The notes beneath the pieces are model-generated. The model saw only the letters and a program-made list of their open reading frames with translations. It ran no database searches and was not told where the DNA came from. Positions 1-8,383 of a stretch of 64,000 bases of DNA are shown here, piece after piece. Position 1 is the first letter of the stretch, and each line of letters opens with the position of its first letter. This DNA is from Planctomycetia bacterium (GTDB lineage: Bacteria; Planctomycetota; Planctomycetia; Pirellulales; Thermoguttaceae), in the NCBI GenBank assembly GCA_030539295.1, contig JAUNSJ010000007.1:62001-126000 (forward strand). The letters run 5' to 3'. The translations under genes were made by a program, and so were the position numbers.

Positions 1-1451
1 AGAAGGAGCCCGGCGGCCAAATCCGTCTTGCCTCGCAACTGCTCATACTCCTGCGTTCCAACCACAGGCGAACCGGCAACCGCGGTCAGCAGCATCCCTT
101 CTCGCACACCAGCCCGCCATGCAAGCGAGCCCGGCATAACATTGAGAACCAAAAGACCCTCTTTGCCAACGTAACCCTGACGCTTGGCAGAATCGTCCGT
201 AAGTGGAATCAGCATAAGACCTAACGCTCGGTCGTTATAATGCCGCCCGCGATCCACCAACCGCTCAACAACAGGCACGCCCACATAATTTTCCGGCAAA
301 ATCTGTAACTGAACCGCAACCACTTTCGGCTTCTCCGCGTTGCGTATGATCCCCAAATGATGCTCCTGTGCCGTATCAGCCGTCTCGACCAGCATTTCCA
401 GCGTCTCAAGCGAATCGATAGGAATCTCGTCGAACGTGACAATGATATCATTACGGCGCAGTCCGGCCAATGCCGCCGGCGACTCCTGCCACGGCGTGCC
501 AAGCTTGACGCCATGGCGGGGCGGTATGCCAAATGCCCGACTCTCTTTATAGCTCAATCGCTCAACCGGGGCACCCAAAAACGCCCGGTCCACTCGACCT
601 TTCTCAATCAACTGGTTCATAATCCAAACCGCGCGATTCGACGGAATTGCAAATCCGATCCCCTGATAACCGCCGGTCAGCGACGCGATCGCCGTATTAA
701 TCCCCACAATTTCACCCTTCAGATTGACCAACGGCCCGCCACTATTGCCCGGGTTCACCGCCGCGTCCGTCTGTATGAAAATACCATGCTCATTCTTTTG
801 CAAAAGACGCTTCTTCGCACTCACAATACCGGCACTTACCGACGATTCCAGCATAAACGGATTACCAATCGCCAGAACCCAGTCGCCAATTTCCAACCGT
901 TCACTATCGGCAAAAACAAGACTCGGATACTCCCCTTCCTGCTCCAGAGTCAAAACGGCCAAATCAGACTTCTCGTCCTTCTTGACCGACGTGACCGCCA
1001 CCTGTCGCCCATCGTATAGCTCTACGAGAATATTATTCCCCTCCGAAACCACATGATGATTCGTCAGAACCACCCCTTCCGGCGAGACAATAACACCGGA
1101 ACCGACCCCTTCTATATCCTCTTCACCCGGAAATTCCGGCAGTATATCGCCGAACGGAAGTGACGACTGCTTGCCCGATTGCTCCTTCTCCGCACCCTTT
1201 ATGACAATTTTCACCACAGACGGTATGACTTTTTGCGACGTCTCTCGAAACGCCGTCGAGATCATCTGGGCCTGACGCTGCGCCACAAGTTCCGCCGACG
1301 GCTCCGCGACCGTATCCAAAACCCGCGCACCGGTGGAGTCCTCCTTCCCCTGTCCAACGCCGCACTGCAACAGCAGAAATACCAGCCCACTGACCAAAAT
1401 CAACAGGGAGACAAACCGTTTACACCGACCTCTTCGCTCTAAAGCAATCAT
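1..1451 (-). CDS. HtrA/Deg-family serine protease with PDZ domains, 3' end beyond the window
   Basis: This is a periplasmic or envelope serine protease of the HtrA/DegP type, which cleaves misfolded exported proteins. The reading frame is open from an ATG at 1451 to the left edge, about 483 codons, so the C-terminus is missing. The N-terminus has a hydrophobic segment at about residues 13-30 (signal or anchor). The trypsin-like domain shows the whole triad: His in LTNHHVV (about 133), Asp in KSDLAVL (about 163) and Ser in NPGNSGGPL (about 237). After this comes a PDZ-like region (GVKLGTPWQESPAALAGLRRNDII), and a second one starts near the edge (GLLVLNVMPGSLAWRAGVREG). A GGTGAG precedes the start. 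It lies downstream of the serpin gene on the same strand, separated by a 317-base gap that contains repeats. Protease family is certain; the specific Deg subtype is not. Confidence 0.93.
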   Translation of the reverse strand, partial: MIALERRGRCKRFVSLLILVSGLVFLLLQCGVGQGKEDSTGARVLDTVAEPSAELVAQRQAQMISTAFRETSQKVIPSVVKIVIKGAEKEQSGKQSSLPFGDILPEFPGEEDIEGVGSGVIVSPEGVVLTNHHVVSEGNNILVELYDGRQVAVTSVKKDEKSDLAVLTLEQEGEYPSLVFADSERLEIGDWVLAIGNPFMLESSVSAGIVSAKKRLLQKNEHGIFIQTDAAVNPGNSGGPLVNLKGEIVGINTAIASLTGGYQGIGFAIPSNRAVWIMNQLIEKGRVDRAFLGAPVERLSYKESRAFGIPPRHGVKLGTPWQESPAALAGLRRNDIIVTFDEIPIDSLETLEMLVETADTAQEHHLGIIRNAEKPKVVAVQLQILPENYVGVPVVERLVDRGRHYNDRALGLMLIPLTDDSAKRQGYVGKEGLLVLNVMPGSLAWRAGVREGMLLTAVAGSPVVGTQEYEQLRGKTDLAAGLL

Positions 1452-1647
1452 CTATTTTACTCACCTTGTTTTTTGCCTATAAATACAAAAAATCAACCAC
1501 CTGGTCCTATTATATACCAAACCCCGGATTCTTTCAAGAACGTCGGATAAAATTCACGTATCCAGGGTGCGTGCCAAATTTTCGAAGATCGGTCTTCTGT
1601 CCGGGAGCACGCACTGAAAGACCAGTAAACATCTTGGGATGCTCCCT

Positions 1648-1750
1648 CACCCTGTAAGGGCAGCATAACATAGCCCGGGGCAATGGAGCGCCGCAACCGG
1701 CGTCCCGAATTAGGGATAAAATCACCTATCACCTTGTAAGGCCAGTACAT
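1648..1750. repeat. Intergenic repeat element with two direct copies of a ~19-bp motif
   Basis: The gap 1452-1768 between the serpin and htrA holds no gene I can support. It carries the motif CACCCTGTAAGGGCAGCAT (1648-1666) and again CACCTTGTAAGGCCAGTACAT (1730-1750). Between them is a GC-rich, partly self-complementary core (CCCGGGGC near 1674, GCGCCGCAACCGGCGTCCC near 1687). On the minus strand it could be translated as part of an 85-codon frame, but it does not look like a protein. It resembles dispersed intergenic repeats of bacterial genomes; copy number in this genome is unknown. Confidence 0.45.
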
Positions 1751-1768
1751 ATGACGGCGCGGCTTTTG

Positions 1769-3433
1769 TTATTCGCGTGCCCCATAGCGCCCGAGAAACA
1801 GGACACGTCCGCTTGCCATCTCTCGAATGAGGAAGATAAACGGATGGTTCAGGCGAACGGACAGACTGGGGCGGGTCAGGGACAGATACATAACAACCGC
1901 CGAGCCACTGGTTGCCTCGGTCCCGGCTTCGTAGACAAAGATGTTCTCTTTGGTATGGAATTGCAGGGCGGTCAGGTCCGGAACGCCGCCTGGTCCGCCG
2001 CTCGCCTCTCCGGGTTCGAATACGCGCCGAATGCCAAGCTCGTAATAGAGATTCTTACACTCCCTGTCGTTGGAGATACGAAACCGGGGCAACCAAAGGT
2101 CGATCGTTTTTAAATTTGCATTTTTTTGTAAGGTCGACAGATAGTCGTCCGACAGGTTTGCCTCCAGATTCCGGAACGCTTCCGGCGTCTCCTCTTTCGG
2201 AAGGATCAGTTCCATAACATAATAGCCACGGTAGCGTAGACAGACCCATTCAACCGTTTCGTCTTCAGCGTAATAATGTTGTACTTCCTCTTCTTTCATC
2301 ATGAATACGGGAAACTGTTCCCCGTTAAAGCCGCGAAAGAGTTCCCGTTCCGTTTTATGGGCTTCAAAAAGGTGCGCCCATCTGCCGCTAAAACAGGCAA
2401 CACAGGCCGCAACGCCGCTGGCCGCGGGGTCAAGTCTTTTTACAAGCTCCGTTATCCGGTTACCGGTTTGCTCTTTTGCCCAATGATTCACGTGCGAACA
2501 TAATTCCTTCTTATCGATCTTCGAAAAATTCAGTCCGACCTCGTTGCCAATATCCTCAAAAAAAGTTGTATCCGCGACTTCGTCGCTACGCCACCATATC
2601 CCCATCCCATTAAAGAACCCCACTTTACTTTTCGCGAGTTTCGGCCCGTCGGAAGTATAATATCGTTGCAGTAAATTCGTCATGGCCACATCGTCCTGCC
2701 TCCAGTGCAGAGCCGTGGCGAGTTCCGATTTCGCCTCACCCTGCGAGCCAAGGTATAAAATACCCAGCAGACCGAACTGTCCCGTTGGACAGCAGATGAT
2801 ATTCTCCTCTGGCAACGACCCGGCCAAGACGCGATAGCAGTCGTAAGCAAACGCGTTCATCGCCGTCTCGCCTGCCTGGAGTTCAGGAAAAACCAGCGAA
2901 CGCGTATTTGAAACAGACCTGCTTTCATAACGGTCTCCGTTCGTACCTCGGTTCGGATAATCCGGCATGTCCTGCCATCGTGCGCCCCATACCCACGCCT
3001 CTTCATTCTCACAAGGATCACAATTTTCATAAGAGTATGTGACGTAATAACGCACTAAACTTGTGCAAATTAAAAAAAGAAGAAACGCCATCTGCAAATG
3101 AGTCAGCAGAGCTAACAGACCAGACGCGACTCGTCTCTTGCACAAGAGCACAACTGCCGGTATAAGCCCGACCAGTGTGAAAAAAATGAAAAATATAAAG
3201 TCAATCGTAACAATCCGATTCAACGCTCGCTTTCCGGTCGCAAAATTAAACGTTAAAATCGGAACGTGGAAGAGAAGTAAATGAATAAGAATCCCCAGGA
3301 GAGCGACTGCAAGAAAAACGAGGGACGACGCGTACCAGTGCGTACAAAACCAAATAAAAAAACGGGTAACTCTCTTCCGCTTGACAGGTGTCTCATCCAT
3401 ATTCCGCCTCGTACTCAATTCAAGTTCTTCCAA
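1769..3433 (-). CDS. Membrane-anchored serpin (serine protease inhibitor)
   Basis: A serpin domain of about 370 residues (about 185-554) is preceded by three likely membrane helices (about 28-56, 73-98, 102-127) and a short linker. Serpin landmarks are clear: FSGRWAHLFEAHKTERELF (s3A/s4C region), WLPRFRIS, the hinge EAGTEATSGSAVV at about 502-514 with the small residues needed for loop insertion, and the C-terminal signature NHPFIFLIREMASGRVLFLG. The hinge predicts an inhibitory serpin. By spacing the scissile bond falls within YLSLTRPS, so P1 is uncertain (Ser, Leu, Thr or Arg). Serpins trap serine or cysteine proteases by suicide inhibition. The first codon at 3433 is TTG; an ATG 33 bases in (3400), preceded by GAGGCGG, is an alternative. 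The neighbour on the left is an HtrA protease; on the right lies a catabolic run. Confidence 0.88.
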   Translation of the reverse strand: MEELELSTRRNMDETPVKRKRVTRFFIWFCTHWYASSLVFLAVALLGILIHLLLFHVPILTFNFATGKRALNRIVTIDFIFFIFFTLVGLIPAVVLLCKRRVASGLLALLTHLQMAFLLFLICTSLVRYYVTYSYENCDPCENEEAWVWGARWQDMPDYPNRGTNGDRYESRSVSNTRSLVFPELQAGETAMNAFAYDCYRVLAGSLPEENIICCPTGQFGLLGILYLGSQGEAKSELATALHWRQDDVAMTNLLQRYYTSDGPKLAKSKVGFFNGMGIWWRSDEVADTTFFEDIGNEVGLNFSKIDKKELCSHVNHWAKEQTGNRITELVKRLDPAASGVAACVACFSGRWAHLFEAHKTERELFRGFNGEQFPVFMMKEEEVQHYYAEDETVEWVCLRYRGYYVMELILPKEETPEAFRNLEANLSDDYLSTLQKNANLKTIDLWLPRFRISNDRECKNLYYELGIRRVFEPGEASGGPGGVPDLTALQFHTKENIFVYEAGTEATSGSAVVMYLSLTRPSLSVRLNHPFIFLIREMASGRVLFLGRYGARE

Positions 3434-3578
3434 ATCGCCCTTTTCAAGCCCGAACGCACTATGTCACTCCCTTCGAATATAATGGCTCGGACGCCTTTTG
3501 TCAAGTGGCTTACGCACCTCAAAAGAATAAAAAATCGAGTCTTTAGGGTTACAGAGTGGATTCCCGTAACGGGTCTTC

Positions 3579-4397
3579 TTAATGTTCCCGGACAAAAAGG
3601 AGTACATCGTCAAGCTGATCAATAACCAGCTCGAACGAATGAGTGCCAGGCACGATCACAAATTCATGCGGAATGAAAAGCTCTGTTAACTTTTTGGAAA
3701 ATCGTTCATTCATGGTACGGTCAAAGGCATCGGCACCGGTAACGAGCCGAATGTGCTTATTGCGAAAATTCTCAATGCGATTCATGGGATTCAGATCCGG
3801 CCAGCGCGATTCGTCCGTGCCCAGTTCCGTCGGGTGAACCGGGTAACTCTGGCCCGGTGGAAATTCCTGCGGATTACGCGGGTAATCCAACAGGGCGATA
3901 AGCAGGACAATCGTATCGAATCGGTCAGGGCACGCTTCTAAAAGACGAGCGGCACCATATCCGCCCATAGACCAGCCACACAAAGCGGCGTCTTCCGCTC
4001 GTTGGCTTAAGTGAAAATGTTCACTTGCATCTTTAAGGACCTCTTCAAGCCACAGCGCATAACGGTCATTCGCACGCAGCGGTGAATCCACCCACCAGCT
4101 CTTGTCACCTTGCGGAAAGAGGATAATGCGGTCTGTGCAAAGCAAGGTCGCTCTTGCGGCCGGATCATCCACGAGAGACCGGTCATCGCGGCCGCGACCA
4201 TGAAGAAACAGAAGAAACGGCTCCTCGTGCATTTCCCTTTTTTTGCAATCTTTGGGGAGCACTACAGTATACCGCATTTCACGACCTAATGCCGTTGAAA
4301 ACATTGTAACAGATTCAATACGTGCATCGTCGTTTCCTCGCAGTTGCGAACACATCGCCAACAGCAATAATGATAAAAAAGTGCATACAGAATTCAT
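3579..4397 (-). CDS. Secreted alpha/beta-hydrolase esterase (esterase D / PHB-depolymerase-like)
   Basis: The protein has a signal peptide (MNSVCTFLSLLLLAMC) and an alpha/beta-hydrolase fold. The nucleophile elbow reads GWSMGGYG. The oxyanion region is LFLHGRGRDD, and the likely acid and base are Asp in TGADAFD and His in PGTHSFE. This is the layout of the esterase family that includes esterase D, feruloyl esterases and PHB depolymerases. It likely removes acyl groups from carbohydrate substrates in the periplasm or outside. I chose the ATG at 4397, in front of the signal peptide; an in-frame ATG at 4433 would overlap the end of the preceding oxidoreductase gene. It is the last gene of the minus-strand run that starts with the two Asp-box proteins. 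Substrate is unknown. Confidence 0.82.
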   Translation of the reverse strand: MNSVCTFLSLLLLAMCSQLRGNDDARIESVTMFSTALGREMRYTVVLPKDCKKREMHEEPFLLFLHGRGRDDRSLVDDPAARATLLCTDRIILFPQGDKSWWVDSPLRANDRYALWLEEVLKDASEHFHLSQRAEDAALCGWSMGGYGAARLLEACPDRFDTIVLLIALLDYPRNPQEFPPGQSYPVHPTELGTDESRWPDLNPMNRIENFRNKHIRLVTGADAFDRTMNERFSKKLTELFIPHEFVIVPGTHSFELVIDQLDDVLLFVREH

Positions 4398-4414
4398 TTT
4401 GTTGATACAATGTT

Positions 4415-6295
4415 TCAAAGTTCGTGCTCCCATACCCGTATTTCAAAAATTCTGGCATGATCCATACCATTGGTTCGCGTTATACAAAATTCCAGTACGT
4501 TGACCGGAAAAGGAGGATTAAGCGACCATGAACACAACCGCATTCCGTTATTTTTAACGTCTACCGCCAGCCATTCTTTGTTACCCGCACGACCGACAAT
4601 GTAAAAATCAGCCACCGTTTCTTCCTGCGGTCGCCCCCAATGCATTTGTTGCGTATAGGTCTCCTGTAAGGACAAGGTTAGCGGTCGATCCATTCCTGTA
4701 TCAAAGACAATCCTGATATAACGAGGAATAATGGGCGTGTCCCACGAAAGCCACAAACGACAGGGAAACCCTTCCTCCGGGTTAGACATCCAGCGATGCG
4801 TTCCGACAGGCGAGCGACCCACCGGCGCCCCAAGCGGACCGTGCAAACTGCGAGTCTGCCCTGTACGAATATTTTCCGCCTCGCCGCCTGGCAATTCACT
4901 CGACGCCCTTATGTGTGCCGTTCGCACCAAGTCCGTTTCATCTTCATTTTTTACACCTATTAAGTACGCATCATCACGCAGTAACCGCTGCTGAACAGTA
5001 TTAATGGTTCTTTGCGAAAAAAGCAATTCGTGGGGCGTCATATGATTCTCATGGGCTACGGCCGCCGCGGTACCAACGCCCTGACCAATAACAGCACACG
5101 TTGCCATAACACGTGTCGACGAAAAACCCACATGTGTCGCGGATATATTACGTCCGGCAAAAAACAAATTTTGTATATTTCGCGATACAGTCGCGCCTAG
5201 TGGAATATCATAAACGTGAGGCACCATAATCTGGCGGCACGGTTCCTCGTTCGTTCCCGCCAGGCCCTCTGACGGATGTATGTCAATCGGCCAGCCTCCG
5301 TAGGCTATGGCGTCCGAATGATAACGGCTCTCCAAAACATCATTTTGAGTTATCGTTTTGCACCCGATAAATCGGCGACTTTCACGTTTGCCCGGTAGGA
5401 AGCCAATCCAGGAAAGTGCCCAGTGTGCCACTTCGTCTCCACAAAATTCTTCACTGTTTTTTATATGATCCCAAACACCAAGTACAAGTGCCAAAAGCTG
5501 GTCTCGTATCTGCTCATTCTTCTCAACCGTATCAAGCAGACCGCCATACTCAACCCACCAATAGCCGTATTCCAAACTCTGCTGCTCTTCCCCAGGCACG
5601 GAGTACAACCGCAACCGCAAATCCTGTTTCGTGAATGGAACAGCCCAAGGCGGTGCTGTAAACTTCGCGACCCACGGCACCCATTTCGCTTGTATTAACA
5701 AGGTTGAGCACAAGCGGCCAGAATCGGCAACGTTTCGGGCAAGCGATTCCTTAAACTGATCTTTATCTTCCCGACCTTCCCGAAAAAGTGCACCTGCTTC
5801 ATATGCCAGACGGCCATCGCCTGTACAGTCTGCAAAAAGCGGAGCTGTAAGTCGAAAACTCTCCTGACTGCTCTGCCGATCACATAACGCACTTATTATG
5901 ACATCATCGTCACATTCGGCCCCGGTCACAGACGTATTAAGAAACAGTTTCAAATTCGGTTCGCGGCGGCATAAATCGTAGAGGATAAGATCAAAAACGG
6001 AAGGCGAACGTTGTGGGTTTTCCATGGCGTTCCGCAAACGTATTTCTTCGATAATTCCGCCTTCGCGAGCTTCTGTCGCCAGAGGGGTACTCCGCTCAAA
6101 CTGGCCAAATGCATTAGCTCCGGAAATACTCATCCGTATTTCACTCGACGCATTACCACCAAGAACAGGACGGTCGTGACATAAGAAAACCCGCATCCCG
6201 TTTCTTGCCGCCGCCAGGGCACAGCACACGCCTGCCATGCCTCCCCCACAAACCACTAAATCGCAGCATTCTTCGTAAAAATGCATAATTTTCAC
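4415..6295 (-). CDS. FAD-dependent oxidoreductase, FAD_oxidored (PF12831-like) family
   Basis: The N-terminus carries a dinucleotide-binding motif, VVCGGGMAGVCCALAAARNG, followed by LGGNASSEIRM, typical of the FAD_oxidored group common in polysaccharide-degrading Planctomycetes, Lentisphaerae and Bacteroidetes. A second FAD-contact segment is FADCTGDGRLAYEAGA (about 165), and LFFAGRNISATHVGFSSTRVMATCAVIGQGVG (described in part; about 405-435) matches the C-terminal FAD-binding stretch. The last ~150 residues form a beta-rich extension of unknown role. No signal peptide is visible, so it probably acts in the cytoplasm. It sits between an NAL-type aldolase gene (10-base gap) and an esterase gene, so oxidation of a sugar or sugar acid is a reasonable guess. 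The real substrate cannot be read from sequence. Confidence 0.85.
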   Translation of the reverse strand: MKIMHFYEECCDLVVCGGGMAGVCCALAAARNGMRVFLCHDRPVLGGNASSEIRMSISGANAFGQFERSTPLATEAREGGIIEEIRLRNAMENPQRSPSVFDLILYDLCRREPNLKLFLNTSVTGAECDDDVIISALCDRQSSQESFRLTAPLFADCTGDGRLAYEAGALFREGREDKDQFKESLARNVADSGRLCSTLLIQAKWVPWVAKFTAPPWAVPFTKQDLRLRLYSVPGEEQQSLEYGYWWVEYGGLLDTVEKNEQIRDQLLALVLGVWDHIKNSEEFCGDEVAHWALSWIGFLPGKRESRRFIGCKTITQNDVLESRYHSDAIAYGGWPIDIHPSEGLAGTNEEPCRQIMVPHVYDIPLGATVSRNIQNLFFAGRNISATHVGFSSTRVMATCAVIGQGVGTAAAVAHENHMTPHELLFSQRTINTVQQRLLRDDAYLIGVKNEDETDLVRTAHIRASSELPGGEAENIRTGQTRSLHGPLGAPVGRSPVGTHRWMSNPEEGFPCRLWLSWDTPIIPRYIRIVFDTGMDRPLTLSLQETYTQQMHWGRPQEETVADFYIVGRAGNKEWLAVDVKNNGMRLCSWSLNPPFPVNVLEFCITRTNGMDHARIFEIRVWEHEL

Positions 6296-6305
6296 TCATC
6301 TGAAA

Positions 6306-7226
6306 TCAGGAAAATGGAAACCCAATTCCTTTCAGAAACTCTTTTAATTGGCTCGTATAGTTACTATCCGGTATAAAACCTGGCATGCGACAGTATGCAT
6401 TTTTCAGAACTCCACGCCAAACCAGCATTTGCTTGAGTGTATAGCCAAAATACGACGAAGAGAAATCACACGGCATGAAATCAAAAATTTCGCATATTTT
6501 TAACTGAAGAACTCGTTGTCGCAATATCTCTTCTTCCTTGTGCAATTGATTCGCATTCCAGATTGCCATGGCCTGCTCCGGCCAAACGGCAGCCAAAGCA
6601 GTAATCGTTCCACGACACCCGGCCGCCAGTGACTGCGGAACGAAACGTTCGCACCCTTGCAAAATCATGAAATTTTCATCTCGGGTCGACTCTTTCAAGG
6701 CAAGAAATCGATCGTGATCGGTGCCAGTCTCTTTGAGTCCGACTATGTTATTGTGTTGTGCCAGGCGAACAACGGTTTCAACAGCAATCGGCGTCACCGC
6801 GTGAACATGATGATACAAAAAAAGAGGCAGTCTGCTCTTGTCGGCAAGCGTCAAGTACCAGACTTCCAGTTCATTCTGGGAAAACTTCATGCCCTGCGGC
6901 GGGGTCAGCACTGCATAATCAGCACCGGCATCCGCCAGAGAATTGACCATTTCCAGCGTTGCTCGTACTGATGTTTCATTTGCCCCTGCCAGAAGAACAA
7001 TGTCCGAGGGGACAACACGCCGCGCCGCCTGAACAAGCGTCGACCGCTCACGCCTGTCAAGCAGCATCATATCGCCAGTTGACCCGGCAATGAACAAGCC
7101 GCGACACCCGGCAGAAATACAGAACTGTGCAATTTCTGCCGCCGCTTTCAGGTCAACTTCCCCGTTTTCGAAATAGGGGGTTACCGAAACCGCAAAGACG
7201 CCGCCTGTTACTGCTTTTCTCATCAA
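6306..7226 (-). CDS. DHDPS/N-acetylneuraminate lyase family aldolase
   Basis: This is a class I pyruvate-dependent aldolase of the DapA/NanA superfamily, of usual length (306 residues). It has the dicarboxylate-binding region as GSTGDMM (usual GxxGE), the catalytic Tyr in LFLYHHVHA and the Schiff-base Lys in GLKETGTD. The two genes upstream encode sialidase-like Asp-box proteins, which favours N-acetylneuraminate lyase or another sugar-acid aldolase over lysine biosynthesis. The Asp in place of Glu in GxxGE and the divergent C-terminal part (about residue 230 onward) leave the substrate open. The gene is 10 bases from the next gene and 13 bases from the previous one, so co-transcription is likely. 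GTG/ATG ambiguity is small: two Met codons in a row begin the frame. Confidence 0.8.
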   Translation of the reverse strand: MMRKAVTGGVFAVSVTPYFENGEVDLKAAAEIAQFCISAGCRGLFIAGSTGDMMLLDRRERSTLVQAARRVVPSDIVLLAGANETSVRATLEMVNSLADAGADYAVLTPPQGMKFSQNELEVWYLTLADKSRLPLFLYHHVHAVTPIAVETVVRLAQHNNIVGLKETGTDHDRFLALKESTRDENFMILQGCERFVPQSLAAGCRGTITALAAVWPEQAMAIWNANQLHKEEEILRQRVLQLKICEIFDFMPCDFSSSYFGYTLKQMLVWRGVLKNAYCRMPGFIPDSNYTSQLKEFLKGIGFPFS

Positions 7227-7239
7227 TTTTTCTGCCGTT

Positions 7240-8361
7240 CTACTTGTTCATTTCTCTAAATTCATCAGGACTTATCCGCGTTATCGCCCCATCATCGGCG
7301 ACCTGAAAATAAATCCGGTGTATACGGGCAACTCCCGTTTCGTCTCTGTAATAGACGTAGATGTACGTATCGTCCGTAACTCGCTGTATACTCGGATATG
7401 CACCTTCGCCTTCACTCATAAACTGCGGCTTACTCCAGGTCATACCACCATCGGTTGTGACCGTTATGGTAATGGACGGACTAAGGTCACGATGACGCAT
7501 ACCGCAGACAATTAACTTTTCGGTTATCGGATAAAGATAAGGGCAATCGAGTGGCCAATCGAGATATTTAATTGGCGTCCACGTCTTTCCATTATCGTCA
7601 GACCAGGTCATACCGCCACGATTGCGAATCATGCAATAAACGCGTCCGGACGGCAAAACACACAACGACGGCTCCTGATTCATACGTTCTGGTGATTCAT
7701 CAATTACGATCGGATCAGTCCAGGTCTTACCATTATCTTTACTGCGAACGATCGCCGTTCTGTCCCGATGACCAGGAGCATCCCACTTCAACCCATTATG
7801 AGTTTCACGTCCATAAATCGGCATTAGTAAATCGCCGTCGGCAAGTTGTACAATCGGGCTGCTGCACGCGGTTAATTTGACAAAAGGGGATTCGATTTCA
7901 ATCGGATCTTGCCAGGTTTCGCCATTATCTTCACTGCGGAGAATTCGGACTCGCATCGTTTGGTCAACCTCGGGCCATTTCTCCATATTGATATCGGCCG
8001 ACATTGTGCTTAAAAGCAGAGTGCCTTCACGCGTCTGCATAATGCACGGATCGCGATCGTCGAGCGGACTTGAAAATATGACCTTCGGTGACGTCCAGCT
8101 TATCCCATTATCCTTTGACCGTATCATAACAATAACGCTGTCGCGACTTACATGCTCTTTGGCCGCGTAATAAACCGCGATAAGTTCGCCATTTGCCAGA
8201 CGAACAACATCCGGAAACGCCTCATACTTATTAACCGAGCCATCGGAAATTGCCGTACTCTCTTCCGGAATAACCTTCTCTTCGCTATAAGTTCGAGATT
8301 CGTAACACGACAATAACATCGTGAAGCACAACACAGTCAACAAAGTTCCGTTTTTTAACAT
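7240..8361 (-). CDS. Secreted Asp-box (BNR) sialidase-like protein, lipoprotein, copy 1
   Basis: Five Asp-box motifs (SxDxGxxW type) are visible: SKDNGISW, SEDNGETW, SKDNGKTW, SDDNGKTW and TTDGGMTW. These mark a six-bladed sialidase-like beta propeller. The N-terminus is a lipoprotein signal with MLLSC as lipobox. It closely resembles the next protein upstream (8384-9475): for example both contain NKYEAFPDVVR, KLTACSSP and GAYPSIQRVTDDTYIYVYYR. The classical FRIP motif of GH33 is not evident, so true sialidase activity is unproven; other exo-glycosidases use this fold. The cotranscribed aldolase of the NAL family supports a sialic acid pathway. Start ATG at 8361. Confidence 0.8.
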   Translation of the reverse strand: MLKNGTLLTVLCFTMLLSCYESRTYSEEKVIPEESTAISDGSVNKYEAFPDVVRLANGELIAVYYAAKEHVSRDSVIVMIRSKDNGISWTSPKVIFSSPLDDRDPCIMQTREGTLLLSTMSADINMEKWPEVDQTMRVRILRSEDNGETWQDPIEIESPFVKLTACSSPIVQLADGDLLMPIYGRETHNGLKWDAPGHRDRTAIVRSKDNGKTWTDPIVIDESPERMNQEPSLCVLPSGRVYCMIRNRGGMTWSDDNGKTWTPIKYLDWPLDCPYLYPITEKLIVCGMRHRDLSPSITITVTTDGGMTWSKPQFMSEGEGAYPSIQRVTDDTYIYVYYRDETGVARIHRIYFQVADDGAITRISPDEFREMNK

Positions 8362-8383
8362 TTTTTACAATACCCCAAAGTTC

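Noticed and set aside
1493-1750. 85-codon minus frame over the intergenic repeat
   Set aside because: Composition follows the repeat; no start context or domain.
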